From the NCBI GenBank assembly GCA_036478895.1, contig JAZGEV010000067.1:1-36885 (forward strand): a stretch of DNA of 36,885 bases, in the 5' to 3' direction. This DNA is from S010-17 sp036478895. GTDB lineage: Bacteria > Bacteroidota > Bacteroidia > Flavobacteriales > Flavobacteriaceae. The translations under genes were made by a program, and so were the position numbers. Below are positions 1 to 8,490 of this stretch, piece by piece; position 1 is the stretch's first letter, and each line of letters starts with the position of its first letter. A model generated the notes under the pieces. It did no database searches and was not told where the DNA came from. It saw only the letters and a list, made by a program, of their open reading frames with translations.

Positions 1-305
1 ATATAATTAACACTTTCGCACATAAAAAAATTAATATTAAATGTATTATAAAAATTATTTAAAATAACTAACTCATTATTTATATTACTTTCAGATATTC
101 CTCCTGTACCGTTACTATTTCTAACAATGTGAAATTTAACAGGAATATCAATCATTGTTTTTATAGTATTGTTGTTTTTTTGAGTTGTTAAATTTGATTT
201 TTTATCTTTTAAATGAATTGTTCCACAACCAAAATCATTAAGATCATTAACTTGGGCGTAGTTAAAAGTGGTTGTTAAAATAAGAAATAAAAAAATATTT
301 TTCAT
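1..305 (-). CDS. Secreted protein, N-terminal fragment (possible M43-like metalloprotease)
   Basis: The frame is open from an ATG at 303-305 to the window edge (about 101 residues), so the gene is cut by the window and not by mutation. Residues 1-18 (MKNIFLFLILTTTFNYAQ) form a typical signal peptide ending in YAQ, so the product is exported. After a polar linker comes a stretch around residues 53-101 with IPVKFHIVRNSNGTGGIS and LNNFYNTFNINFFMC. It resembles the segment before the zinc site in secreted cytophagalysin/pappalysin-like (M43) proteases of Bacteroidota, where IPV.FHIV is followed by a helix ending LN..F. The zinc motif itself would lie outside the window, so the protease assignment is only inferred. 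A TAnnTTTG-type -7 box lies about 27 nt upstream. The coding call is firm; the function is weak. Confidence 0.75.
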   Translation of the reverse strand, partial: MKNIFLFLILTTTFNYAQVNDLNDFGCGTIHLKDKKSNLTTQKNNNTIKTMIDIPVKFHIVRNSNGTGGISESNINNELVILNNFYNTFNINFFMCESVNY

Positions 306-331
306 AATTAAAAAATTAAGAATTAATAATA

Positions 332-339
332 CAAACTTA
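332..339 (-). promoter_or_regulatory. -7 promoter box (TAAGTTTG) of the secreted-protein gene
   Basis: On the minus strand TAAGTTTG fits the Bacteroidota -7 consensus TAnnTTTG exactly. It sits 26 nt before the ATG at 305, giving a leader of about 20 nt. No clear -33 TTG was seen. It shows that this gene is probably transcribed separately from the response regulator ending at 403. Confidence 0.5.
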
Positions 340-402
340 ATTCATTATAAAATAAAAATAATACTTTAATGAAAACCTTCTCTTTTTAAATGAAATAATC
401 TT

Positions 403-1221
403 TCAAATTCCATACAAATTATTTAATCTTTTATCTAAGTTCTTTTTATAGGTTTTACTAATTTTAAAAATTATTCCATTTACCGAAATTTTTGATCCAT
501 TTACTCTACCATCAATATTATTCTTTGATATATTAATTATAGTACTTCCATTAATACGTACAAAATCTTTTGATGGAAGAATACTAACTAAATTTTTTAA
601 AGTTTCATTGAGATAGTATTTATAGCCATTTATCATTTCAAACAATACATAATTAATTTTTAATTCATCTTTATTTTTAAAATGTTTTTGGGTAACTATA
701 TAACTAATATCAGTAAATTCAATAAGTTCTTTACCCATATAATCCGTTTTGGTACTTTGAGAATTTTTTACCTCATTTAAATAATCTTTCAATAAAAATA
801 TGGCTGTTTTTTCAGTTTCATTTTTTTGATTATGAACTCCAATATTTTTATTATTCAAAACAACTCGAATATCAAGCAACAATTGTTTAGTATCAAGAGG
901 TTTTGATTTAGATTTAAAGATACTAGGATGTGTTCTATTTGCTCTTTTAAAAGTAACTTCATCAGAGAAATCAGTAATAAACATAAACGGTATTTGATAT
1001 TCTTTGGATAATTGATCTGCAATATCTATTCCGTCTTTTTCTCCAATTAAATTAATATCTAATAAAACAATATTGGGCTTATAAGCTACTACTTGAGTAA
1101 TTGCTTCAGAATAACTTTTTGTATAAGGTGCTATTTCAAAATTATTTTCTAATAGAAATTCTGCCATTTCATCATACAAAATGAATTCATCTTCAACAAT
1201 AAGTATTTTTATTTTACTCAT
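403..1221 (-). CDS. LytTR-family response regulator
   Basis: This is a two-domain DNA-binding response regulator of 272 residues. The receiver domain (about 1-120) has the acidic pair E10/D11, the phospho-acceptor D55 in LLDINL, T83 at the switch position and K107 before proline. The C-terminal half (about 165-272) has the LytTR pattern: a VLFEMINGYKYYLNETL strand/helix region, then FVRINGSTIINIS and a basic end, so it should bind DNA through a LytTR fold. The start ATG overlaps the stop of the kinase gene by 4 nt (ATGA), which indicates translational coupling and a cognate pair. The linker (about 121-164) is polar and lysine/asparagine rich. The receiver and LytTR family calls are secure; the target genes are unknown. 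No terminator hairpin was seen in the 97 bp after the gene. Confidence 0.9.
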   Translation of the reverse strand: MSKIKILIVEDEFILYDEMAEFLLENNFEIAPYTKSYSEAITQVVAYKPNIVLLDINLIGEKDGIDIADQLSKEYQIPFMFITDFSDEVTFKRANRTHPSIFKSKSKPLDTKQLLLDIRVVLNNKNIGVHNQKNETEKTAIFLLKDYLNEVKNSQSTKTDYMGKELIEFTDISYIVTQKHFKNKDELKINYVLFEMINGYKYYLNETLKNLVSILPSKDFVRINGSTIINISKNNIDGRVNGSKISVNGIIFKISKTYKKNLDKRLNNLYGI

Positions 1222-3257
1222 TTTTTTGGTATTTCTATTGTTATTTTTGATCCTGGTTTTACTTCATTAAAGATAATATTTCCGTTTAATTGTTGCACTA
1301 ATCCATACACTAATTTTAACCCATATGATTTTGTTTTGTTAAGATCAAAATCTTTTGGGAAACCAGATCCATTATCGCTTATCGAAAGTAGTATATTATC
1401 TGCTTTAATACAAGCATTTAAATTAATTATTCCAGTTTCTTGATTTACAAATGCATATTTATAAGCATTCATTATTAATTCGTTTATTATTAAACCTATT
1501 GGTTGTGCTTTTTTGGACTCAATTTTAATTGGTGCGTTTATTTTAATTGAAATTTGCTTTTTAGTTTTATAAACACGAAATGTTAATGTAGCTATCTTTT
1601 CTGCCATTTTTTGCAAATCTACTGTTCCAATAATACGGTTCTCATCATATAATAATTTGTGAATATTTTTAATACTAGCGATTCTGTTATTTAAATTAGT
1701 ATAGTTATCAAGTGTCTTTTTATCACTTACTTTTTTCATAGAAACATTTATAAATCTATTCACCATACCTAAATTATTTTTAATTCTATGATGGATTTCA
1801 TTTTGTAAGTTAATAATAATTTGATTTTTTAATTTAATTTTTCTGAATAAATAAGTCAATACCAAAAGTAATAGAATACTTAGGCTTAACACCAATAATA
1901 ACAAATTTTGTTGTTTGGTTTTAGCGGACAAATTTTGTTTTTGATTTTTAATTTCTTTTTCTTTCTTTCCTATTTTATAGCGCATTTCAATTTTTGGAAT
2001 ATTTGCTAATTTTCGGTTAATCATACTATCTTTATATAAAATAAAAAGATCATTGTAATGAAGTGCCATTTTGTAATTTTTGTTTTTCTTTTGTAATTCA
2101 GATAAAGTCTTGAATATCTGGGAATGCTGTTTAACCGTCGTTTTTGTTATAAAATTGGGTGTGTTTAAAATTAACAACAATTCTTTTTCAGCGTTTTGTG
2201 TTTTATTGTTTAAAATTAAAGCTCTTGACATGGTAATTTTCGCATCAATTAAGGCTTTAGTATTATTAATTTGTAATGCTGTTTCTAGAGTTTTTGATGC
2301 AAATTTTATGGAATTTTTAATATCTTTTTGTGCAAGATAAACTTTGGTAATATTGTTAAGTACTGCATTGGTATATAGCCTATTGTTTTGTTTTTTAAAA
2401 AAAGTTAATGCCAATTTATTATACTTTAATGCTTTTTTGTATTGACCCCAATCTAAGTAGTTTACTCCAAGACCTTGTATAATAGCATAATTATACACTT
2501 TAAGTTTTACTTTACTAGAATCTTTTAAACCAAGTTGAAAATACTTTTCAGCTTGTTTATATTGATTCATAACATAATACGTCCAGGCTATTTCTGCATT
2601 AAAATTACTTTTTCGCTCATAGTCATTAGTTAGGTCTGCTAATTGGGCAGATTTATAATAATATGTATAAGCTAAACTATCATACTTAATATTGAAATAT
2701 GTTTTACCTAAATTAGCATAAATAACACTTAATGTTTTTAAATTATTAGTTGTACTATCTAGTTGTTCTTCAAAAATTATAATTCCTTTTTTAAACGAAT
2801 GAATAGATTTTTTATAATCATCAAAATGATTGTACATTCTACCCAATTGATTATAAGCTTTTATTAACTTTCGATAATTATGATGTTTTTTACTTAAAAT
2901 TTTAGATTGAACAGCAAATTTTTCTGCATTTTTATAATCTTCTCTTTTTTGGTATTGAATAGAAATAAATCTTGCTGCTTTTGCTTCTAGTTTGGAGTTC
3001 TTTATTTTTTTAGCTTGTTTAAGCATTAAATTTAAATACTTTAACTCTTCCTTATTTTGATCACCATTATATAAAATTAATTCGTTTAAAGAATCAATTA
3101 AAGCTAGTTTTAATTGTCCCTTTTCCAATTCAATTCTATTCTTTAAACTATCAATTTTCATCTGTTGTCCATATGAAAAAAAAAATGAAAATAAAAAAAA
3201 TAGTAAACCAACACGCATTTTAAAATCTTTTTTGGTATTTATAAAAAGGAAATTCAT
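1218..3257 (-). CDS. TPR-containing sensor histidine kinase (HisKA_2 type)
   Basis: The product is 679 residues from the first ATG. The second in-frame ATG at 3218 gives a cleaner signal peptide (MRVGLLFFLFSFFFSYGQQ) and may be the true start; the first ATG lies only 3 nt after the rnc stop. After the signal comes a long TPR-like helical array (about residues 55-425), expected in the periplasm, then a single hydrophobic span (LLLLVLSLSILLLLVLTYLF, about 452-472). The cytoplasmic kinase follows: EIHHRIKNN with His at 489/490 is the HisKA_2 phosphorylation motif, and the ATPase domain has the N-box IINELIMNAYKYAF, ISDNGSGFP and SYGLKLV. The gene is the upstream partner of the LytTR regulator (4-nt overlap) and appears to be transcribed with acpP-fabF-rnc. 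The TPR array is the likely sensory or protein-binding part; its ligand cannot be read from sequence. Confidence 0.9.
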   Translation of the reverse strand: MNFLFINTKKDFKMRVGLLFFLFSFFFSYGQQMKIDSLKNRIELEKGQLKLALIDSLNELILYNGDQNKEELKYLNLMLKQAKKIKNSKLEAKAARFISIQYQKREDYKNAEKFAVQSKILSKKHHNYRKLIKAYNQLGRMYNHFDDYKKSIHSFKKGIIIFEEQLDSTTNNLKTLSVIYANLGKTYFNIKYDSLAYTYYYKSAQLADLTNDYERKSNFNAEIAWTYYVMNQYKQAEKYFQLGLKDSSKVKLKVYNYAIIQGLGVNYLDWGQYKKALKYNKLALTFFKKQNNRLYTNAVLNNITKVYLAQKDIKNSIKFASKTLETALQINNTKALIDAKITMSRALILNNKTQNAEKELLLILNTPNFITKTTVKQHSQIFKTLSELQKKNKNYKMALHYNDLFILYKDSMINRKLANIPKIEMRYKIGKKEKEIKNQKQNLSAKTKQQNLLLLVLSLSILLLLVLTYLFRKIKLKNQIIINLQNEIHHRIKNNLGMVNRFINVSMKKVSDKKTLDNYTNLNNRIASIKNIHKLLYDENRIIGTVDLQKMAEKIATLTFRVYKTKKQISIKINAPIKIESKKAQPIGLIINELIMNAYKYAFVNQETGIINLNACIKADNILLSISDNGSGFPKDFDLNKTKSYGLKLVYGLVQQLNGNIIFNEVKPGSKITIEIPKK

Positions 3258-3260
3258 AAC

Positions 3261-3992
3261 TTAATTCTCAATCCTACTCTGTAAAGAATAATAAGCACGT
3301 TTTGAAGCAACCTCTTCGGCTTTCTTTTTGGATGTTGCTCTGCCTTTTGAAGTGACTTTACTATTGATAATCAATTTAACAGAAAAGTGTTTTACTTTTT
3401 CTTTAGTTTTATCTTCAATAGTTTCATATTCAATCTCTTTTTTATGTTTTTGACACCATTCAATTAAGACACTTTTATAGCTGGTAATCTTACCTTCTAG
3501 TCGTTCAATATTTACATATGGAGAAATTAAGGTTTTTGTGATGAATTTTTCACAGGTTTTGTAACCTTTATCTAAATAAACAGCACCGCAAATTGCTTCA
3601 TAAATATTTCCAAAAATATTATCACCAAATTTTTGTTCAGAAACATTACTCTCAACAAACTCAAGTAAATTTAAATGTTTTCCAATGGTATTTAAATTCG
3701 TTCTACTTACAATTTTGGAACGCATTTGTGTTAGATAACCTTCGTCTTTTAAAGGTGCAGCGTCATATAGAAAAGACGCGACAACAGTATCTATAAATGC
3801 ATCACCCAAAAACTCTAAACGCTCGTAATTAAACGCCTTACCATCAAATGTTTTTTTGGCAGAACTGTGTGTAAAAGCTTTTTTATAATAATGTAAATCA
3901 TTTGGCGTATAGCCAAGAATTGGTTTAAGAAATTTTAAAAAACGTTTGTCTTCTTTGGAATATTTATTTTTTACTTTTCTTAGAAAATTCAT
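3261..3992 (-). CDS. rnc: Ribonuclease III
   Basis: This is an endonuclease for double-stranded RNA, used in rRNA processing and mRNA turnover in the cytoplasm. Its length (243 residues) is normal. The RNase III signature is at residues 55-64 (NYERLEFLGD), with catalytic E60 and D64. E84 in DEGYL and E132 in NIYEAICGAVYLD match further metal-site positions. Where the E. coli enzyme has Asp114 this protein has N129; I believe this is common in the phylum. A dsRNA-binding domain fills about 172-240, with a SKGRATSKKKAEEVASKRAY end. It starts 9 nt after the fabF stop and ends 3 nt before the kinase start, so it sits in the middle of a compact operon. Confidence 0.95.
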   Translation of the reverse strand: MNFLRKVKNKYSKEDKRFLKFLKPILGYTPNDLHYYKKAFTHSSAKKTFDGKAFNYERLEFLGDAFIDTVVASFLYDAAPLKDEGYLTQMRSKIVSRTNLNTIGKHLNLLEFVESNVSEQKFGDNIFGNIYEAICGAVYLDKGYKTCEKFITKTLISPYVNIERLEGKITSYKSVLIEWCQKHKKEIEYETIEDKTKEKVKHFSVKLIINSKVTSKGRATSKKKAEEVASKRAYYSLQSRIEN

Positions 3993-4001
3993 ATGTAATT
4001 A

Positions 4002-5255
4002 TTAGTCATCTAGTTTTTTAAACAAAACACACGCATTATGTCCTCCAAATCCAAAGGTGTTACTCATAGCAACTTTTACATCGCGTTTTTGAGCTTTATT
4101 GAATGTGAAATTTAATTTTGAATCTATATTTTCATCATTAGTAGTATGATTAATAGTTGGTGGTACAATACCATGCTTTATTGATAGTATTGAAGCAATT
4201 GCTTCAATCGCTCCTGCGGCACCTAATAAATGACCAGTCATAGATTTGGTAGAGTTGATATTGATTGTATAAGCGTGATCTCCAAATACTTTACCTATAG
4301 CTTTAGATTCGGCAATATCGCCTAATCCAGTTGAAGTTCCATGCATATTAATTGCATCTACATCAGTTGGTTTTAAACCGGCGTCTTTTAAACAGTTTTT
4401 CATTACTGCAAGAGCGCCTAAACCTTCGGGGTGTGGTGCTGTGATATGATGTGCATCGGCAGATAAACCACCACCTAGCAACTCAGCATATATTGTTGCG
4501 CCACGTGCTTTGGCATGTTCGTATTCTTCTAATACTAAGGCACCTGCACCTTCTCCAAGTACAAAACCATCACGGTTTTTATCAAAAGGTCTTGAGGCTG
4601 TTTTTGGATTATCATTTCTAGTAGATAAGGCATGCATAGAATTAAATCCACCCATTCCAGATACAGTAACAGCAGCTTCTGAACCACCAGTTACAAAAAC
4701 ATCTGCCATACCTAAACGAATATAATTAAATGAATCGATTAAAGCATTTGCTGAGGATGCACAAGCCGATACTGTAGCAAAATTTGGTCCACGAAGTCCA
4801 TGCTTAATAGAAATTTGCCCTGGTGCAATATCTGCAATCATTTTTGGAATAAAAAAGGGGTTATATTTTGGTGTACCATCGCCATTAGCAAAATTAATAA
4901 CTTCTTCTTGAAAAGTTTCAATACCTCCAATGCCTGCACCCCAAATAACACCAATACGATCTAGATCTTCTTTTTCAAAATTCAATTTCGCATCTTCAAT
5001 AGCTTCATCTGCAGCAACCATAGCATATTGCGTAAATTTATCCATACGTCTTGCTACTTTACGACCCATAAAATCGGTAACTTCAAAGTTTTTTACTTCA
5101 CAAGCAAATTGGGTTTTTGATTTTGATGCATCAAAATGTGTAATTGGCGCAGCTCCGCTAACACCATTAATTAAAGCATTCCAATAGTCTTCAATATTGT
5201 TACCAATTGGTGTCAATGCGCCTAATCCAGTTACAACTACTCTTTTCAATTCCAT
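4002..5255 (-). CDS. fabF: Beta-ketoacyl-ACP synthase II
   Basis: This enzyme condenses malonyl-ACP with acyl-ACP in fatty-acid elongation (cytoplasmic, type II FAS). The 417 residues match the FabF length. The thiolase-fold catalytic triad is visible: C165 in TVSACASSANA, H305 in NMHGTSTGLGD and H342 in STKSMTGHLLGAAGA. The C-terminal NTFGFGGHNACVLF glycine-rich motif is also present. It follows acpP by 140 bp, a spacer holding a hairpin terminator, and is followed 9 nt later by rnc. The acpP-fabF-rnc order is common in Bacteroidota. No separate TAnnTTTG promoter was seen in front, so expression probably depends on partial readthrough from acpP or on an unrecognised promoter. Confidence 0.97.
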   Translation of the reverse strand: MELKRVVVTGLGALTPIGNNIEDYWNALINGVSGAAPITHFDASKSKTQFACEVKNFEVTDFMGRKVARRMDKFTQYAMVAADEAIEDAKLNFEKEDLDRIGVIWGAGIGGIETFQEEVINFANGDGTPKYNPFFIPKMIADIAPGQISIKHGLRGPNFATVSACASSANALIDSFNYIRLGMADVFVTGGSEAAVTVSGMGGFNSMHALSTRNDNPKTASRPFDKNRDGFVLGEGAGALVLEEYEHAKARGATIYAELLGGGLSADAHHITAPHPEGLGALAVMKNCLKDAGLKPTDVDAINMHGTSTGLGDIAESKAIGKVFGDHAYTININSTKSMTGHLLGAAGAIEAIASILSIKHGIVPPTINHTTNDENIDSKLNFTFNKAQKRDVKVAMSNTFGFGGHNACVLFKKLDD

Positions 5256-5310
5256 ATATAAAAATTTATATTAATGAATATTTAATAAAAATTGTGTTAG
5301 TTTTTAAAAA

Positions 5311-5355
5311 AAAATTACGAGAATTAACTTTTAAAAAAGTAACTCTCGTAATTTT
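5311..5355 (-). terminator. Terminator/attenuator between acpP and fabF
   Basis: Arms AAATTACGAGA (5312-5322) and TCTCGTAATTT (5344-5354) pair perfectly over 11 bp, with an inner ACTTTT/AAAAGT stem. On the minus strand the hairpin is followed by a long T tract, as in rho-independent termination. Because it lies inside the acpP-fabF unit, it may set a high ratio of acyl carrier protein to fabF/rnc mRNA. Confidence 0.7.
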
Positions 5356-5395
5356 AAATTAAGAATCTTTTAAATAGACTCTTTAAGTAATATAA

Positions 5396-5629
5396 TTACT
5401 GCGCTCCTTCAATATAAGTTATTGCTTGACCAACGGTTCCTATATTTTCAGCTTGATCGTCTGGTATTTGAATATCAAATTCTTTTTCAAATTCCATGAT
5501 TAATTCTACAGTATCTAATGAATCTGCTCCTAAATCGTTTGTAAAGTTTGCTTCTAATGTTACTTCATTTTCGTCAACTTCTAAGTTTTTAACGATAATA
5601 GCCTTTACTCTTGATGTAATGTCTGACAT
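5396..5629 (-). CDS. acpP: Acyl carrier protein
   Basis: The 77-residue acidic protein carries growing acyl chains on a phosphopantetheine arm. The attachment serine is S37 in the classic GADSLDTVELIMEFE motif, and helix II/III residues (FDIQIPDDQAENIGTVGQAI) are typical. It is the first gene of the unit with fabF downstream. A TATTTTTG promoter box lies about 32 nt upstream, and a hairpin terminator follows within 45 nt, consistent with an abundant short transcript. The divergent neighbour is purN. Confidence 0.98.
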   Translation of the reverse strand: MSDITSRVKAIIVKNLEVDENEVTLEANFTNDLGADSLDTVELIMEFEKEFDIQIPDDQAENIGTVGQAITYIEGAQ

Positions 5630-5660
5630 AATTTATTTAATTTTTAAATTTAATTCGAGG

Positions 5661-5668
5661 CAAAAATA
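5661..5668 (-). promoter_or_regulatory. -7 promoter box (TATTTTTG) of acpP
   Basis: The minus-strand sequence TATTTTTG is an exact fit to TAnnTTTG, 31 nt before the acpP ATG, predicting a leader of roughly 27 nt. No convincing -33 element was seen. Confidence 0.55.
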
Positions 5669-5797
5669 AACAATTAATTTATATTTACTAATGACCTCTT
5701 TTGTTTTTTATGAGCACTAAATTAATAAAAAACTTTTTAATACTCAAATTGTTAATAATATTTCTTTTTTTTGTGAACGACAATAATACTATTTATA

Positions 5798-6382
5798 ATG
5801 AAACGATTAATAATTTTTGCTTCTGGTTCTGGATCAAATGCCGAGAACATCATAAGGTATTTTCAAAAAAGTGACAGCGTTACAGTTGTTCAAGTTCTTA
5901 CTAACAATAAGAATGCCAAAGTAATAAATAGATGTAAAATACTCAATATTAAATGTTTAGTATTTAATAGAGACGCTATTTATAAAGATGCTAAACTAAT
6001 AAAAACATTAAAAGATCAAGCAGATTACATTATATTAGCTGGTTTTTTATGGAAAATTCCTCAAAATTTTATAGAAGCCTTTCCAAATAAAATACTAAAT
6101 GTACATCCAGCATTATTACCAAAATTTGGTGGTAAAGGTATGTATGGCATGCATATTCATGAAGCTGTTATAAAAAACAACGAAACAGAAACTGGTATCA
6201 CCATTCATTATGTTAATGAAAACTATGATGAAGGTGCTATTATTTTTCAAGCTAAAGTATCGTTAGATAAAACAGATACTGCCAAAACCGTTGCTAAAAA
6301 AATACAAACATTAGAAATGGAACATTTCCCTAAGGTAATTGAACGTGTCGTTTTAGAAAATATATTAGCCCCTAAAAAGTAA
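5798..6382 (+). CDS. purN: Phosphoribosylglycinamide formyltransferase
   Basis: This enzyme transfers a formyl group from 10-formyl-tetrahydrofolate to GAR in purine synthesis. The 194 residues fit the PurN length. The phosphate-binding N-terminus FASGSGSNAENI is clear, and the catalytic triad N101, H103 (LNVHPALLP) and D144 (NENYDEGA) takes the usual positions, followed by the Gln/His-rich substrate region GKGMYGMHIHEAV. It is divergent from acpP, with a shared spacer of 168 bp. The RNase H gene begins 4 nt after its stop, so the two are cotranscribed. Another purine gene, purM, lies about 15 kb away, so the pathway is not clustered here. Confidence 0.96.
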   Translation: MKRLIIFASGSGSNAENIIRYFQKSDSVTVVQVLTNNKNAKVINRCKILNIKCLVFNRDAIYKDAKLIKTLKDQADYIILAGFLWKIPQNFIEAFPNKILNVHPALLPKFGGKGMYGMHIHEAVIKNNETETGITIHYVNENYDEGAIIFQAKVSLDKTDTAKTVAKKIQTLEMEHFPKVIERVVLENILAPKK

Positions 6383-6386
6383 TTTC

Positions 6387-7028
6387 GTGTCCAAAAAGAA
6401 AAAATTTTATGTTGTTTGGGAAGGTCATAAAAAAGGCATTTTTACCAGTTGGTCTTCTTGTCAAAAGCAAATTAATGGCTATGTTGGGGCTAAATACAAA
6501 TCTTTTTTAACCAAAACAATGGCCGAGAAAGCTTTTAAAGGAAATTATAAAGATTATATTGGTAAAGTAAGCATTGAAAACACACTTTCTAAAGCTGAAT
6601 TGCAAAAAATTGGCAAACCAATATTAAAGAGTATTGCAGTTGATGGTGCTTGCAATAATAAAGGCGATGCAGAATATCAAGGTGTTTTCACAGATACCAA
6701 AACAGAACTTTTTAAATTAGGGCCGTTTAAAGGAGGAAGCAATAATTTAATGGAATTTTTAGCATTGGTTCACGGTTTAGCCTATTTAAAAAAACACAAA
6801 ATTGATTTACCTTTGTATTCAGATAGCAGAACGGCAATAAGTTGGGTTTGGAAAAAGAAAATAAAAACAACCATTAAAAAAACAAAAGACAATAAAAAAA
6901 TATTTGATTTGGTAGATAGAGCTATACTATGGCTTAACGAGAATCCCGAAATGATTTCTAATAAATACATTTTAAAATGGGAAACTAAAGCTTGGGGCGA
7001 AATACCAGCAGATTTTGGCAGGAAATAA
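6387..7028 (+). CDS. Ribonuclease H with N-terminal viroplasmin-like domain
   Basis: The product has 213 residues from a GTG start 4 nt after the purN stop; no ATG is available near the conserved N-terminus. Residues about 5-50 (FYVVWEGHKKGIFTSW then CQKQINGYVGAKYKSF) form the RNase H1 N-terminal/caulimovirus viroplasmin-like hybrid-binding domain. The RNase H fold begins near residue 83 with SIAVDGACN. The four carboxylates expected for catalysis are visible: D in VDGACN, E in SNNLMEFLAL, D in LYSDSRTA and D in IPADFGRK. The protein should remove RNA from RNA/DNA hybrids. The weak GTG start and tight coupling suggest modest expression with purN. The family is secure; the exact symbol is left blank because the genome may have more than one RNase H. 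Confidence 0.92.
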   Translation: MSKKKKFYVVWEGHKKGIFTSWSSCQKQINGYVGAKYKSFLTKTMAEKAFKGNYKDYIGKVSIENTLSKAELQKIGKPILKSIAVDGACNNKGDAEYQGVFTDTKTELFKLGPFKGGSNNLMEFLALVHGLAYLKKHKIDLPLYSDSRTAISWVWKKKIKTTIKKTKDNKKIFDLVDRAILWLNENPEMISNKYILKWETKAWGEIPADFGRK

Positions 7029-7034
7029 TGTTTT

Positions 7035-7060
7035 TTATAAAAACCAATCTCTTTTTATAA
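7035..7060 (+). terminator. Possible AT-rich terminator after the RNase H gene
   Basis: TTATAAAAA (7035-7043) and TTTTTATAA (7052-7060) pair over 9 bp, starting 7 nt after the stop. The stem is entirely A/T and the following tract is not T-rich, so it is weak. Confidence 0.3.
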
Positions 7061-7256
7061 CAAAATAGTACGCATTTTTATTGTACCAAGTTTTAGGTGA
7101 TTTTGTTCGTTTAAATTGGATAAATGATTACTGATTGATCTGTTTTGGCTAATGACAATTTCACGTTTTTTAGTAAAAAACAAATGTAAATATATCCTTG
7201 AAATTTGCAGTTAATAACTATCTACGAAAACGTTTTTTTAAACCTATCATTTCCCG

Positions 7257-7264
7257 TATTTTTG
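7257..7264 (+). promoter_or_regulatory. -7 promoter box (TATTTTTG) of ilvE
   Basis: The sequence fits TAnnTTTG exactly, 17 nt before the first ATG at 7282. A T-run lies about 20 nt upstream at the -33 position, but no TTG. The position would allow initiation at either of the two in-frame ATGs. Confidence 0.6.
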
Positions 7265-7281
7265 CAGAAACTTAGACGAAT

Positions 7282-8346
7282 ATGGAAACTGATATTATGA
7301 CAAGCATTAATATACAAAAGATTGAAAAATCTACATTAGATAAAACAACCCTTAACGGTCGTAAATTTGGATCAACCTTTACAGATCATATGTTTATTTG
7401 CACCTTTAAAAATGGTGCATGGCAACAAGCTAAAATAAGGCCTTATCAAGATTTAAAGCTACAACCTTCGGCACGTGTTTTTCATTACGGACAAGCTGTT
7501 TTTGAAGGTATGAAAGCTTATAAAGATATAAGTGGTGATGTTTGGTTATTTAGACCTGATGAAAATCAAAAAAGAATCAATAAATCGGCTAAAAGAATGG
7601 CAATGCCAGAATTTCCTGCAGATTTATTTATGGAAGGTTTAAATACTTTATTAAACATCGAAAAAGAATGGATTCCTAGTGCCGATGGAAATTCTCTTTA
7701 CATTCGCCCATTTATGATTGCAACTGGTAATGGTATTTTCGCTGCACCATCAGATGAATATACGTTTATAATTATTTGCTCTCCTTCGGGAAAATATTAT
7801 GCTAAAGATGTACAGGTAGTTATTGCCGAAAAATATAGTAGAGCCGCAAATGGTGGTGTTGGCGCTGCAAAAGCTGCTGGAAATTACGGGGCTCAATTCT
7901 ATCCAACAAAATTAGCCATAAAAGCAGGTTATGATCAAATTGTATGGACCGATAGCACAAGAAAATATTTAGAAGAAGCAGGAACAATGAATATCTTTTT
8001 TAGAATAGATAATAAATTAATCACTGCACCAACAAGTAGACGTATTTTGGATGGTATTACTCGAAAAAGTATCATTGCAATTGCTAGGAAACAAGGTGTC
8101 ATTGTTGAAGAACGACGCATTAAAGTTAAAGAAATAAAAAAAGCTGTAAAAAAAGGGACACTCAAAGAAATGTTTGGTGCTGGAACGGCTGCTGTTGTTG
8201 TACCAATTTCTCATTTTTCGCATAAAGGCGTAGATTATGAATTGCCTAAAACAGAAAATCGCTACTCAGAAATGTTTAAAAAACAATTAACCGATATTCA
8301 ATATAACCGCGCTGAAGATCCATTTGGATGGCGTGTTAAAGTGTAA
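7282..8346 (+). CDS. ilvE: Branched-chain amino acid aminotransferase
   Basis: This is a fold-type IV PLP enzyme that interconverts leucine, isoleucine and valine with their keto acids. The 354 residues match the longer IlvE class (BCAT type II) rather than the roughly 300-residue E. coli form. The PLP lysine is K197 in GAAKAAGNYGAQ, and WTDSTRKYLEEAGTMNIFF carries the conserved glutamate and phosphate-binding residues. The FHYGQAVFEGMKAY and RPDENQKRIN motifs are typical. A second ATG at 7297 (MTSINIQK) is an alternative start. The gene is monocistronic, with its own promoter box and 144 bp to the next gene; no terminator hairpin was seen after it. Confidence 0.96.
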   Translation: METDIMTSINIQKIEKSTLDKTTLNGRKFGSTFTDHMFICTFKNGAWQQAKIRPYQDLKLQPSARVFHYGQAVFEGMKAYKDISGDVWLFRPDENQKRINKSAKRMAMPEFPADLFMEGLNTLLNIEKEWIPSADGNSLYIRPFMIATGNGIFAAPSDEYTFIIICSPSGKYYAKDVQVVIAEKYSRAANGGVGAAKAAGNYGAQFYPTKLAIKAGYDQIVWTDSTRKYLEEAGTMNIFFRIDNKLITAPTSRRILDGITRKSIIAIARKQGVIVEERRIKVKEIKKAVKKGTLKEMFGAGTAAVVVPISHFSHKGVDYELPKTENRYSEMFKKQLTDIQYNRAEDPFGWRVKV

Positions 8347-8490
8347 TTTTTTACACCAAATTATAATAAATAAATACCTGCTAGCTTTATTCTTAAATAG
8401 AATATAAGTTGAGTAGGTTTTTTTTGGTAAAATTCTAAATACCATATCTATTATAAATACATTAACTTGCCCATTTAAAATTTCAATAAA

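Noticed and set aside
7165..7181. Palindrome GTTTTTTA-G-TAAAAAAC
   Set aside because: It is a homopolymer-rich palindrome likely by chance in AT-rich DNA and lies too far from a stop codon to be a clear terminator.
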